The notes beneath the pieces are model-generated. The model ran no database searches and had not been told where the DNA came from. It saw only the letters and a list, made by a program, of their open reading frames with translations. The position numbers and the translations under genes are program-made. 64,000 nucleotides of DNA, from the NCBI GenBank assembly GCA_001600695.1, contig BCKQ01000001.1, forward strand, positions 3,916-67,915, read 5' to 3'. This stretch comes from Ascoidea asiatica (lineage: Eukaryota > Ascomycota > Saccharomycetes > Ascoideales > Ascoideaceae). Position 1 is the first letter of the stretch, and each line of letters starts with the position of its first letter. Shown here in pieces: positions 37,384 to 47,888 of this stretch.

Positions 37384-37716
37384 GTGTCAATAAAATATGG
37401 AACTTTTTTCTTAATTTGAAAATTGAATGTTGAATATAAAACGATAGTTTCTTTTGAATTTCTCTCCAAATAATTTTATTTTAGGGTTGACTTTTCACTT
37501 CCCAAAGCTTGTTAGGTGTGAGAAGTATTTTTTGTAGAGTCGGTACGTATATGCAGAGTTGCAGTCATCTTAAAAAATAGTTTAGCAAAGGCGGGTAACC
37601 CCCTTAGATTTCTGTTGATTGTTCTAAGTGCTTAAAGGCTAGAAGGATATTCTCATTTAAATATTGTACTAAAGTTTTGTTCTGAAGAATAATGTTTTGG
37701 TCAATTAATTGTTGAG
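37384..37716. other. Promoter-side spacer upstream of SLP1
   Basis: It contains a TACTAAA at 37,667 and a GTACGT near 37,542 which, with a pyrimidine-rich TTTTTGCAG at about 37,780-37,788, could mark an intron in the 5' end of the next gene. The evidence is too weak to call. Confidence 0.3.
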
Positions 37717-40659
37717 ATGACACCAATGGAAAAGACCATATATATATATATATATATATCATGGTGCTTTTTAAATGTTTTTGCAGTCTTGTTATCAAGT
37801 GATTTTTCTGCAATTCCAGAAGAAGATTCACCTCAGTTCAATGGGAATTCTATAATTTTCAATCAAACTCCAGAAACTACTTCTTTAAGTTCTTTTGTAT
37901 CAGAAACCACGGTTTTAAATTTGTTTATTAATAATCAAACTAAAGTGGATACTCAATGCTCCTCAGTGTTATCAGTTGGTGTTTATAATGATTCTGAATG
38001 CTACGTTCAAAATTTTTCAAATTTCAGTGCAAATTTTCCTAACTTTCTCAAAAACCATATAACATCTTTGGAACATACAGACAACTTTTCTTTCAAAAAT
38101 TTGCCCATAAGGAATCAGAGCTCGATACATTTTGATGTCAGGCTGTCATCCGATTTTAGTTCGGATAGTCAAGCTTTGGGTCACAATACTTCATCTAATT
38201 ACAATCATCACTTGGGCGAAACGTTGGATGATAAACTTCAGATAAATATGTCTTCCCCTTTCAAGTCTGATCACGATGATTTTGAAGAAGTTTCGGAAGC
38301 CCCTTTCTTATCTTTTGAAGAATGGAAAGAATTAAAATCATTGAAAAGTCATAAACATAGCAAATCACATCTTAATAAAGAGAACCGATTAAAAAAAAAT
38401 GGCCATAGCCTTCAAAAAATGCAAATCTATCCTGGGGATTCAGAGAAACTGCCTGATATTGAAAAGTCTAAGGTTCCAAACAACAATAACAATATAAATG
38501 ATATAATTGGTGATGACATGGAAATTGACCCTAATTTATTTCATACAAATATTGACATAATCTCCAATCAAAAAAAAAATGGTATACCATATAGTAACAA
38601 CAAAAGATTCAACTATGCTTCCATTGATTGTGCTGCAACTATAATTCAGTCAAACAGAGAAGCGAAAAGTGTTTCCTCCATCTTGTCTGAGAGAAAGGAT
38701 AATTATCTTTTGAATCAATGTTCAGCAAAAGAGCAATTTTTAATTATTGAATTGTGCGAAGATATATTAATAGACACGATAGCTATTGCCAATTTTGAAT
38801 TTTACTCTTCTACTTTTAAGAACCTAAAATTTTCTGTTTCTTCAAATAATAAAATCTATAAAACTTTAGCTGAAATCAAGGCCAAAAATCTGCGAGACCT
38901 TCAAAGTTTCAAAATTAAAAATCCTTTATTTTGGGCTAGATATTTAAAGGTTGAGATTGGTAGTCATTATGGTAATGAGTTTTATTGCCCGATTTCTTTG
39001 ATAAGGGTTCATGGAAAAACAATGATGGAAGAATATAAGTTAGAACAAGAAAAAGAAGAAAAGGAACAAGCTATAGTCTACAGTGATGTTTTGAGCTCAG
39101 ATCCAAAAATTATGGAAAATAATAGAAGCTCCAAAATTTTGTCTACATATACTGAAGGATTGAATAACTTCAACATCACCAGTTTGATTTTATCTCAAAC
39201 CGATAATAAAACTTTTATAGACTATCCTTATCAGTATGATATCAATGATCTTATGAACTCCAGTGCTATTTTGACCAATAATCCCAATGGTTCCTTACTC
39301 ATTAGTAAAACTTTTGAAGACATTGATGCCTGTTATCCATCTCATTTCCAATATCTTGGCCTTCAGGAGTTTTTGACCGATTTAAACTTGAATATATGTC
39401 AGCCGAATGCAAGTATGGATTTGGAATATATGGCATCTTTACTGTCCCAGGCTCCTTCACTTCCACCTAGTCCCAATAAATTCCAGTCTACCAATCTTGG
39501 AAGCAATCAAGTTTTGTCTCAAGAATCGATTTATAAAAATATCATGAAAAGATTAATGCTTTTAGAGTCGAATGCGACCCTTTCTTTATTATATATTGAA
39601 GAGCAAAGTAGATTACTAACTACTGCGTTCAATAAATTAGAAAAAAAGCAGTCTATGAAATTTAATAAACTTCTATCCACTTTTAATTCAACTGTATCCA
39701 ATCAGATTTTTAGTTTAAAACTTTTATATTCTTCTATTGAATCTGAGTCCAGAAAGCTGTTTGAAACTCAATCAGATAACAATCATAAAATGCTGATTAA
39801 TACAAATTTGCAATTGAATATATTAACTGACAAGTTGAATTTTCAGTATAAAATAATATTAATAAACTCTGTAATATTAATTTGTTTGCTAATCTATGTA
39901 ATACTAACAAAAGATACTTATATCGAGACTGAGTACGTAGATGATTTTGAGGAAGTTGCTTATGATCCTCATGTCTTTAGTAACAACGATACTTCATTGT
40001 CAAATATGAGTTCAAAAAATAATAGTGGAATTATGCTTGGTTGTTCACATACTTCCGATGAGAATTTACTTACTAATAATTCCGGTAAGATAAATAAAAA
40101 ATCTGTTAACTTTCATTTGGTCAACTCTTCCTTATCTACTATAGATCTCAGTACCTCCCATATTCTGCATGATAATTTTAATAATGCAAAGACTGCTTAT
40201 ACAACAGATAATCAAAATGCTTTTGTACGTGATTCAGCTCATAAAAAAGCTTCTAGTCTAACTAGAGTTGTTTCTTCTCCTACTAGTCCTACTTTTTCAG
40301 GAAATCCTAATGGGTTTTTCAAAAAAAAATTAGCAGTAAAATTAAAACACAAGTTTAGATCGGTTTCAACATTTTATATTAATGCCAATAATAGCAGACA
40401 ATACATTCCTCAAGTACTAACCCCAACGATTAAAAGTACCTTTGATAGTATCAATAATGTTAGTAATTCGGCCAAATTAAGAAGAACTTCTTCTTTGCCA
40501 AAAATTACACTTAAATCCACTTATAAAAATAAAGTGCCTATTTCGTGTTCTGAATTTCAAGTGGTGAAAATGAGTGAGGATTTTGAAACTGATATAGAGA
40601 AAGAAAACCGTAGAGATTTTCAAACTATTGAAAATGATTCCTTCAAGTTTCCTGGTTAA
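37717..40659 (+). CDS. SLP1: SUN-domain ER membrane protein, SLP1-like
   Basis: A 980-residue protein of the SLP1/osteopotentia branch of SUN proteins. In yeast, Slp1 works with Emp65 in the ER to protect soluble folding intermediates from degradation. Residues about 10-30 form a hydrophobic N-terminal signal or anchor. A Ser/Asn-rich lumenal segment contains the family motif FEEWKELK (about residue 199). The SUN domain spans residues about 298-441 and includes SHYGNEFYCPISLIRVHG and TMMEEY. A coiled region leads to one membrane helix at about 711-731 (INSVILICLLIYVIL), followed by a 250-residue basic, Ser-rich tail. The protein is longer than S. cerevisiae Slp1, mainly through low-complexity sequence. 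Its N-terminus is encoded by a (TA)n microsatellite giving alternating Ile and Tyr, so the exact start is less certain than the rest. Confidence 0.88.
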   Translation: MTPMEKTIYIYIYISWCFLNVFAVLLSSDFSAIPEEDSPQFNGNSIIFNQTPETTSLSSFVSETTVLNLFINNQTKVDTQCSSVLSVGVYNDSECYVQNFSNFSANFPNFLKNHITSLEHTDNFSFKNLPIRNQSSIHFDVRLSSDFSSDSQALGHNTSSNYNHHLGETLDDKLQINMSSPFKSDHDDFEEVSEAPFLSFEEWKELKSLKSHKHSKSHLNKENRLKKNGHSLQKMQIYPGDSEKLPDIEKSKVPNNNNNINDIIGDDMEIDPNLFHTNIDIISNQKKNGIPYSNNKRFNYASIDCAATIIQSNREAKSVSSILSERKDNYLLNQCSAKEQFLIIELCEDILIDTIAIANFEFYSSTFKNLKFSVSSNNKIYKTLAEIKAKNLRDLQSFKIKNPLFWARYLKVEIGSHYGNEFYCPISLIRVHGKTMMEEYKLEQEKEEKEQAIVYSDVLSSDPKIMENNRSSKILSTYTEGLNNFNITSLILSQTDNKTFIDYPYQYDINDLMNSSAILTNNPNGSLLISKTFEDIDACYPSHFQYLGLQEFLTDLNLNICQPNASMDLEYMASLLSQAPSLPPSPNKFQSTNLGSNQVLSQESIYKNIMKRLMLLESNATLSLLYIEEQSRLLTTAFNKLEKKQSMKFNKLLSTFNSTVSNQIFSLKLLYSSIESESRKLFETQSDNNHKMLINTNLQLNILTDKLNFQYKIILINSVILICLLIYVILTKDTYIETEYVDDFEEVAYDPHVFSNNDTSLSNMSSKNNSGIMLGCSHTSDENLLTNNSGKINKKSVNFHLVNSSLSTIDLSTSHILHDNFNNAKTAYTTDNQNAFVRDSAHKKASSLTRVVSSPTSPTFSGNPNGFFKKKLAVKLKHKFRSVSTFYINANNSRQYIPQVLTPTIKSTFDSINNVSNSAKLRRTSSLPKITLKSTYKNKVPISCSEFQVVKMSEDFETDIEKENRRDFQTIENDSFKFPG

Positions 40660-40915
40660 CTACATTCAACTGTTTTGGCAATATAAGCATTGAAACTTCA
40701 TCTCTCCAAAAGGATATTTTTCAAATTGAACTGTCGTAATGAGCTTTTTTGCATACTTTAATACTATAAAGCTAATGTAAACTCTTTATATATTTAGTGA
40801 TAATGCTGATGATTGCCTTTTAAGTACAAGTATTGTATTTGTCAACTAAGTTTTGACTACTGTGAACCAAAACATGGGTTTAAAATCTATAAAAAATATA
40901 TAATCCTATAAATTA

Positions 40916-42826
40916 TCAATTAAAATTTATAAAATCCAAATTCCTTTTAAAATCTGACCTGTCCTCATTTTCAGATAGAAATTCAATGTCAGTGTCATGG
41001 CTAAGATCATGATCGGATGACGATAAACTTATATCATTGACAGTATCTTGTATGCCTAGATTGGTATTATCAGCCTCTGAAGTGATTTGGCTGTTATAAT
41101 CTGGGCTATCACCACTTATAATTTTCTCTTTTATACTTTTTTTTCCACTTTTGGCTATATTATAGTTGGGAGTACTTCTGTCAAGATCACTATCACTGCT
41201 GCTTTCACCCTCGTCATCAGTTTCATCGAGTAATCTTGAAATTTTATTCACCATGTCTAAATTTAAAATAGTCGAAGAATTGGGGTTTTCTTTTTCAACA
41301 GGATGCTGATCTAATAAATTGCAGTTTTTTTCTAATTGTTCATTTTTTTTTTCCATATCTCTATTGCCTATGAATGTGTTTCTTCCACTATTATTTCTAA
41401 TTATATGGGAAAGTTTACACAATTTACCTCTAGGGCACGGATTCATCCCTTCGTCGATAAAATCTGGGCATTCATAAACATGTTTAAATTGGCACCTACT
41501 GCCTCTTTCACACCAACCTAAAATTGCAAAGGGTCGACAAACTTTTGCGTTTGCATTGGTCTTAACATGGTTAAATGGGCATTCTGAACCCTTGGAACAA
41601 TAGCCTCTTAAAAAAAACAAGCAGGTGGGAGAGTTAAATTGATTGGGAGAATGTGATAAAGTACAACTCATGTTGTTACACTTTCCTGCAATATACTTTC
41701 TGCATAGAGAAACGTGATCTTTCTCATGTTTATATTTGCAAGTTATCCCTTTTTGACATACGCCTTTGGATTTGAGTTTAAGTATAATTTTAAGGTTAGT
41801 AAAATAATTGTTCAAAGAATATAAAACCAGAAGCTTCGGATTCTATTCATACTCACCTGTTTTTGTATAGTATCTACAATTAGGTACTTTAGATCTAAAT
41901 TATTTATGTTAGTATTGAAATATGCTTATCTTTTTAATTATCAGCTACAGAAAAATCTATACATACAATTTAGTATTCTGCTGAATTAAGGCTCCATTTT
42001 TCGATTTTTTGTACACAAGACCATTATATTCTATAGCTTCACTGGCTGTAGAAGACTGCTTATAAAAATTAGATAATGGAACAAGTTTTAGTCCATTCAA
42101 TGTTATTGCATATAATATATGATTCAATTTAATTCGATCGCAATAATCGTATTTGGATAGATTTTTTTTTATTTTTGATTCTATTTGTTTCTTTTCTTTT
42201 TCATCTTTCTGTCTCAATTTCAAGTCTATGGACTGTTCAAATAACTTTCTGTTAACCAATTTCACTCCATTTGTTGAATACGTTGTCATATATTGATTTG
42301 AACCGAAATCTAAACCTCTGTTTGTTTGAAGATCAGTTTGAAGGTCTACTTTATTATGTTCCTGATTAGAACTAGAAGCGCTGTATATGTTGTTATTATT
42401 GTCATTTTTGATTACTAACTTCATATTTCTATGTGATGGTCTTACTGAGTTAGAATATATTGGGGAAATATATAGGTTGCCATTAGCATGATAGCTATTT
42501 GAGTATTTATATTTTGGACTTATTGAATTATATGGAGCAGAACTTACTTTAGAATTTAAGTTCTCAACTGGGTTGAGATCAGTTGATTGTGAAAAAGAAC
42601 AGGATGTAGATATAGGATTTTTTATCACATCTAACTTATTTATTTTATTTGTTTTTAATTTATTATTTAGCTTCGAATTGGATTTGCAACTTTCAATTAT
42701 TTTTTTCATTTCTTGTAATCTTTTATTTAGCTGAATCAACTCCTCAGCTTTGGAAGGATGTGACTGAGATGAATTTGAATTCGACCTGGAGTTTGACATA
42801 ATGAATAAAAAACTATTATTGATCAT
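40916..42826 (-). CDS. CCCH zinc-finger protein, ZC3H3/Red5-like, three exons
   Basis: The spliced gene has exon 1 at 42,826-41,967, exon 2 at 41,894-41,857 and exon 3 at 41,763-40,916, giving about 581 residues (or 572 from the Met at 42,799). The phases fit exactly (2, 1 and 2 nt at the joins), and splicing completes the first finger, CRYYTKTGVCQKGITCKYKH. Four more fingers follow: LCRKYIAGKCNNMSCTLSH, TCLFFLRGYCSKGSECPFNH, VCRPFAILGWCERGSRCQFKH and one ending CPRGKLCKLSH. Five tandem CCCH fingers preceded by GVKLVNRKLFE and YNGLVYKKSKNGALI match the ZC3H3 family, whose S. pombe member Red5 acts with Mtl1/Red1 in nuclear RNA decay. The acidic, Ser-rich C-terminus looks disordered. The ORFs 41,957-42,826 and 40,916-41,815 are not separate genes. 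Confidence 0.85.
41764..41856 (-). other. Intron 2 of the ZC3H3-like gene
   Basis: 93 nt, with donor GTGAGT, branch site TACTAAC about 30 nt before the end, and acceptor AAAG. It is in phase with both flanking exons. Confidence 0.85.
41895..41966 (-). other. Intron 1 of the ZC3H3-like gene
   Basis: 72 nt, with donor GTATGT, branch site TACTAAC and acceptor TTTAG. All three are perfect yeast consensus sites. Retention would add an immediate stop (GTATAG). Confidence 0.9.
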
Positions 42827-43201
42827 ATATCTTTAGGGGGTGTTTCTACCCTCTGTTACCTGTAGGAATGTCGTTCAAATGATTTTGATATCTAAACTGT
42901 TTAACATAACTGGTACCTTTAAAATAAAATGTTCAGATCTTCGTTTTCTCCAATACCAAACCTTTCTCAAACTCAATTTGCTCACAAAGAAACTAAAAGA
43001 AAAACCTGCTCGAAGTCAAGCCCGACCTAAAAATAACATCACGTGATATTTAGCAGAAACTACTAATTCGAATTTGCAAATAAGATATCATTAACACTAC
43101 TTAGCCTCATAGATATTCATGCAGTTAGAACTATTTTTTAAAAAGTTACTATATATTACAAACATAATAGAATAAAGCACCAGAGAATGTGAATAAAATG
43201 C

Positions 43202-45148
43202 TTACTGAAGCAAATCAGGTTCTGTTTTGATTCCATTAATTTCTAAAGCTTTTTTATTTAGTTTGTTATTGTTGATATCATTATTATCACTATTAACATT
43301 GTTATTATTAACAATATTCTCATTGTCAGCATTACCGTTATTACCTTCATCGTCATCATCATCACTGTTACTATATGTACTGTCAAAATCATACTCATAG
43401 CTGGATTCATCTGAGTCATCGTCACTTTCCTCAATGCCTTTGTTGGTTATCTTCGAAGATTCAATGATCTTATCCACCATTGTTTCATCTTTATTGAAAA
43501 GATAATAGTTATCTACTTCGTGTTTTAAAGAATCATGGGTTTTTCTTTTCGGCGTTCTATCTAAAGATTTTGATTTTCTACTATTGAAAAAAGCTTTTGC
43601 TTTTCCTCCGGTAAAATTATTTGATCTAACATTATCACTGGTTGAAATTTTTTTACTATTTGAAGAAACTGGTTCACTTTTATTCTGATCTGTTCTTGGA
43701 TCTTTATATGTTCTTTTCTTATTATTGTCAATACCAGTTGAATCTAAATCTGACAAAATTGAGTTATTATCATGAAGATTAGATTCATTGAAATACTCAT
43801 TGATTTTATTATTCATATAATCGCTATACTCCTTATAACAATTTAGACAGCATTTTGCTTCAATTCCAGTTCCATAAACCTTGAAATTTAAATCTGGGTC
43901 TAAATGAATTTTAGAATTTAAGCATTTGAAACAAAAAATCTTACCACATAATCTACAGTGGTGCTTTCTATTTAAAAGATTGAATGTCGACTTACAATTA
44001 AAACATTCACTCATCGATGAATTCTTAACCCAATGGTTTTTATTTAGATTGAAATCATTATCCATGTAATTTATATCATTTAAGCTATTATCATTATGAT
44101 TGTTCTCATAAATTGAAAATCTGCTATTGGAGAAAGTTATTGAATTGAAAAAATTTCTTAGTAATAGCATTGAGTTTGAAGTTGACATCAAAGTAGATTT
44201 GTTAGATCTAATGCTTAAAGTGCTTGAATTTCTTTTATGGGGAATTGAAGTTGTTGAATTACTACTCAATGCTGAAAATCCAGTATGATTGATTGCATTA
44301 TGACCACCATTTGAATTGGAATTAATTGTAATCAATGAATTCAAATTATTTGAAACACTTTTATTTGAAATTGTATTATTAGCAGGTAAATTAGGAGGGG
44401 ATTTTGAAGTGTTTCGACTACTCTTATTATTGTTGATCCTACAAGTATTTATATTATTGTCTAAAAGGTTATTGTCATTATTATTGATATTATTATTATT
44501 ACGTTCTTTATTATTATTTATGGAACTTTTATTATTACTAGTATTATTAGTGGTAGTTATATTGATGTTATTAGTATTATTATTATTATTATTATGATTA
44601 TGATCAAGTCTTAATGAGTTAGGTAGAGAATTAGGACTGGTATTAAACAAACTATTATTTGAAAATGACCTATTCATAAACATATGAGGATGGGTAGAAT
44701 TACTTGTATTTGTAATATTGTGACTATAATAATTATCATTATTATTTGGAGTAACACTATTAACATTCATATTAATGTTATTATTATAATTATTTTTATT
44801 GATATTATTAAAGGATAGAGAATTACTTGAGTAACTTCCATTACTACTATTGAAACTTCCAGGAGTATTACTTAATTTCAAATCTTCCGGTTTAATTATA
44901 ACTTCAGTTTTTCTTAAAACTGCAGGGATATAAAGAGGTCTCCTTAAATCTTCATCATCGTTATTTATATTATTATTCACGTTATTATTTTGGTTAGATT
45001 TTCCATTATTACTTTGAGAACAATTTTTGGTATTATTTTGATTATTTTGATTATTTGCTTTTTGATTAGATGTCAAAGATCGTCTTCTAACCTTCACTTT
45101 ATTTTTATTATAAGTTTGATTTTGACTTTGGCCATTACCTTGATCTCG

Positions 45149-45180
<32 letters not shown>

Positions 45181-46531
45181 GAGTATGAGGATGAGTATGA
45201 GTATGCCTATGAATTTCATTATTAATCGAAGATTTTGATTGAAATAAAATCGATGAATTATTTTGATCATTATTGTTATTTTCCTCTTTGAGGCTGTTAA
45301 CTGGGGTATGGATTTTATGTTGAGCTTGAAATTGACCTAAATTTTGATCTGTAGTAGAAGAAAAAGTATTTTTCGATATATAATTTTCATTTGAGGACAG
45401 TTTTTTGGTACCTATTGAATCATTGCTTATTGAGTTTGTAGTTGTATTATTCACCACTATGTTTGAACTTTTATTATTGTTCGTATGAATATTATTTAAA
45501 TTATTTATAGGATCATTGAAAATAAAATGATTATGTTTAAAATCATTTGAAGTATTTTTTAATAATAGGTCATATTCCTTTTGATTTATTAGAATATTCT
45601 TTTGATTACTGTTAATATTTTTAATATTTTTAACATTTTTAGTATTTGTGGTATTTGTAGTATTTGTAGTATTTTTATTTGATATTATATCTGTTTTATA
45701 ATTATTTAATAGATTGTTTTGATTTTTTTGCATTAAAGATATATTATCATTAAAAAAATCATTTTGAAGATTATTTGATTTTTTGATAATTTTATTGGAA
45801 TGATTATCATTATTAATTTTATTTGAAGGAGAAGTTAAAGTTCTTGAATCATTTAATTCAGTTGTAATATCATTGAAATCATTAAAATCATAAAAAGTAT
45901 TATCATTATTTTTTTTACTAGTGTCTATCTTATTGAAATTATTATGATTATTATTATTGGTTGTTTTGTTATTGGATTTGTTAATGGTTTTGGTATTATC
46001 TTGAGAAGATATATCAGTTAATGAATAACCAGATTTAGTTAAAACTGGAAAATCCATTGGCGGTATAATTTGATCAGGAAAATCATTATAATTTACATTT
46101 TTATTATAATTATCAAAATAATAATTGTTATTATTTTTATTATTTTTATTATTTTTATTATTTTTGACAATATTGTTATTACTTAAAGTTTCAACCTCAT
46201 CTATATTTACTGAAGTTAAGTTAGAATCATCTAATTTAATTTGTTTAACATTATTTAAAGAGTCCTGTGGAATATTGGATATATTGTTATCATTATTATT
46301 GTTATTAACATTTGATGAATTGGAAGTTGTATTATTATCTTCATCATCAGTCAATTCAAGATAATTAAAAGCAGTCAAATTTTTTAAAGCTTGATCAGTT
46401 AAAGATTTGTTTTCATCTTGATCAGGTAAAATACCTTCATGAATATTTTGAGTATTTTGAATTTGAATATTTTGAGAGTTCAACATATTTAGGGTGGTAT
46501 TATTACTATTATCGATAGTAACAGTCATCAT
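43202..46531 (-). CDS. PIB2: FYVE-domain vacuolar TORC1 regulator, PIB2-like
   Basis: The start chosen is the MMTVTIDNSNN at 46,531, giving 1109 residues. An upstream in-frame ATG at 46,747 would add 72 residues, mostly poly-Tyr from a microsatellite, and is rejected. The first 500 residues are almost pure Asn/Asp/Ser low complexity. Near residue 530 lies RRPLYIPAVLRKTEV, a conserved block of Pib2 proteins. The FYVE finger is at residues about 842-905: paired CxxC motifs, the PI3P-binding RKHHCRLCG, and CLNC at the end, with eight zinc ligands. The C-terminus is acidic and Asn-rich. In S. cerevisiae, Pib2 sits on vacuolar membranes through PI3P and activates TORC1 in response to glutamine. 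The protein is nearly twice the size of S. cerevisiae Pib2, owing to Asn runs. Confidence 0.78.
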
Positions 46532-46599
46532 TAATATTTTGAATATTTCAGAAGATACTCTGGAAGAGAATAAGCAAGTATTTTTGTAACCAAAAGAGC

Positions 46600-46690
<91 letters not shown>
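46600..46690. repeat. (ATA)n microsatellite upstream of PIB2
   Basis: About thirty perfect trinucleotide copies followed by ACAATA repeats. It lies about 70-160 bp before the chosen PIB2 start, so in the 5' leader or core promoter. On the coding strand it stays open in frame as a run of Tyr codons, which creates the false N-terminal extension. Confidence 0.95.
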
Positions 46691-46694
<4 letters not shown>

Positions 46695-46937
46695 TAACAA
46701 TAACAATAAAAATGAAAATGAAAATAAAAAGGAATAGTATTATCCAACTCCTTTAAAAATAGACAGTAAGATATATGTGTAATTTAATTAGATATGAAAT
46801 GATAGTGAATATAATGCTCTCCAGTACATTTCTTTATTTATTTATCTATTTTATTTATTATCAAGTTACTGAGAGAGAGAAATTAAACAGAGATTGTGAT
46901 ATCGTAAAAGAAGCTCAGATCTGAACTGATTACCGAG

Positions 46938-47300
46938 TTGCAATTTGTGGGCTGGAGTCCCGCTGGAGGCACTGTCCACAAGAGGCAACTCGGTGTGGCT
47001 AGTACGCACAAGTGGATCTTTTGTGATTGGTCAGGCACTAGGGGGCCCCACCGCCACAGCGCGTTTTGCTCATATCTCAGTTGGCTCGGTCGGAGAGAAC
47101 TGCGCAGTGGGTGGATGGTGTCTGCAGTGTACAGTATGTTTATCTTCGGGTTGGTTTCACGTCTGCAGGGTTAGGACCAGGACAACCCGTTGCCCTAGGA
47201 TACGCTTGGCGGGTTTTAATAGGCCAGTGGTAAGCAGTCGCAGTAAGCATCCCACAACGAAGGCCAGTGTTCCCATCAAATTTGAGATGCACGTGTTAAA
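46938..47300. other. GC-rich island without a convincing gene
   Basis: This segment is roughly half G+C, in sharp contrast to the AT-rich flanks. Overlapping ORFs exist on both strands but look like by-products of base composition (MQFVGWSPAGGTVHKRQLG). It has several short inverted repeats, for example GAGGCAAC with GAGTTGC nearby. It lies between the PIB2 promoter and a Pol III gene. I could not match it to RNase P, SRP, MRP or U-snRNA signatures. Confidence 0.5.
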
Positions 47301-47374
47301 ATCTGCATTGGCAAGCCACTACGCATTGTCTCTCTTACTATTTTATTCTCAGCTACAAAGACTGAAAAAAAGAG

Positions 47375-47383
47375 AAAAAAAAA
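47375..47383 (-). terminator. RNA polymerase III terminator of tRNA-Thr
   Basis: Nine T residues on the minus strand start directly after the tRNA discriminator base. Confidence 0.8.
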
Positions 47384-47456
47384 TGCCTTCAGCCTGATTC
47401 GAACAGACGATCTCCTCATTACTAGTGAGGTGCCTTACCAACTTGGCCATAAAGGC
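47384..47456 (-). tRNA. tRNA-Thr (anticodon AGU)
   Basis: A 73-nt intronless tRNA. The acceptor stem pairs GCCTTTA with TGAAGGC. The D arm is GGCCAAGTTGGTAAGGC, the anticodon loop is CTAGTAA with AGT at the centre, and the T arm contains TGTTCGAATCA. The A and B boxes are near consensus. The body closely resembles yeast tRNA-Thr(AGU). The terminal CCA is not encoded, as expected. Confidence 0.95.
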
Positions 47457-47888
47457 AGATTTTGTTAAAACAAGTAAATATGACTTTTGATTTTTTTAAA
47501 ATAATTTCCAAATAACTTTTTTTTTTTTTTTTTTATTTAACTTGGAACTTAAAACCGTTAGAAGTAAACAAGTAATAGAACATTTATCGTTAAATAAGCT
47601 AGCTGTATGTATATAAATAGTTAAAATATAAATATATATATATATATATATATGATTATGTATAATATGCGTAAATAATTAAGAGAAATCAAAGAAAATC
47701 AAAAATGAAAAAAAAAAAATAATAAAGAAGTTAAAATAAATTGCATAACATACATAACATTAGGTTTAAATAAAATAATAAAGAAAAAAAATAAAGAACC
47801 TGATTAGACAAAAATCAGCGCTTATTTTATAATAGAGAATTGAATAGTTAATTAAAACAATCTTTTGATTTATCAATCAAAGCATTTA
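47457..47888. other. Spacer with T-run and (TA)n
   Basis: It contains a T-run near 47,518-47,535 and a (TA)n tract near 47,633-47,653. It includes the 3' flank of malate dehydrogenase. No gene is visible. Confidence 0.6.

Noticed and set aside
37542-37788. Possible intron upstream of SLP1 (GTACGT, TACTAAA, GCAG)
   Set aside because: The branch site is far from the acceptor, both signals are imperfect, and no upstream exon is evident. It is noted only as an alternative for the start.
41957-42826. Separate Asn-rich protein gene next to a separate zinc-finger gene at 40,916-41,815
   Set aside because: Perfect splice signals and matching phases join the two ORFs through a 38-nt exon into one ZC3H3-type gene.
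44316-44597. Leu-rich plus-strand ORF opposite PIB2, and the similar one at 44,990-45,238
   Set aside because: Antisense readings of AAT/AAC Asn codons. Homopolymeric composition only.
46532-46747. N-terminal extension of the PIB2-like protein with about 30 Tyr
   Set aside because: Translation of the (ATA)n microsatellite. The MM at 46,531 gives a normal start and the tract belongs to the leader.
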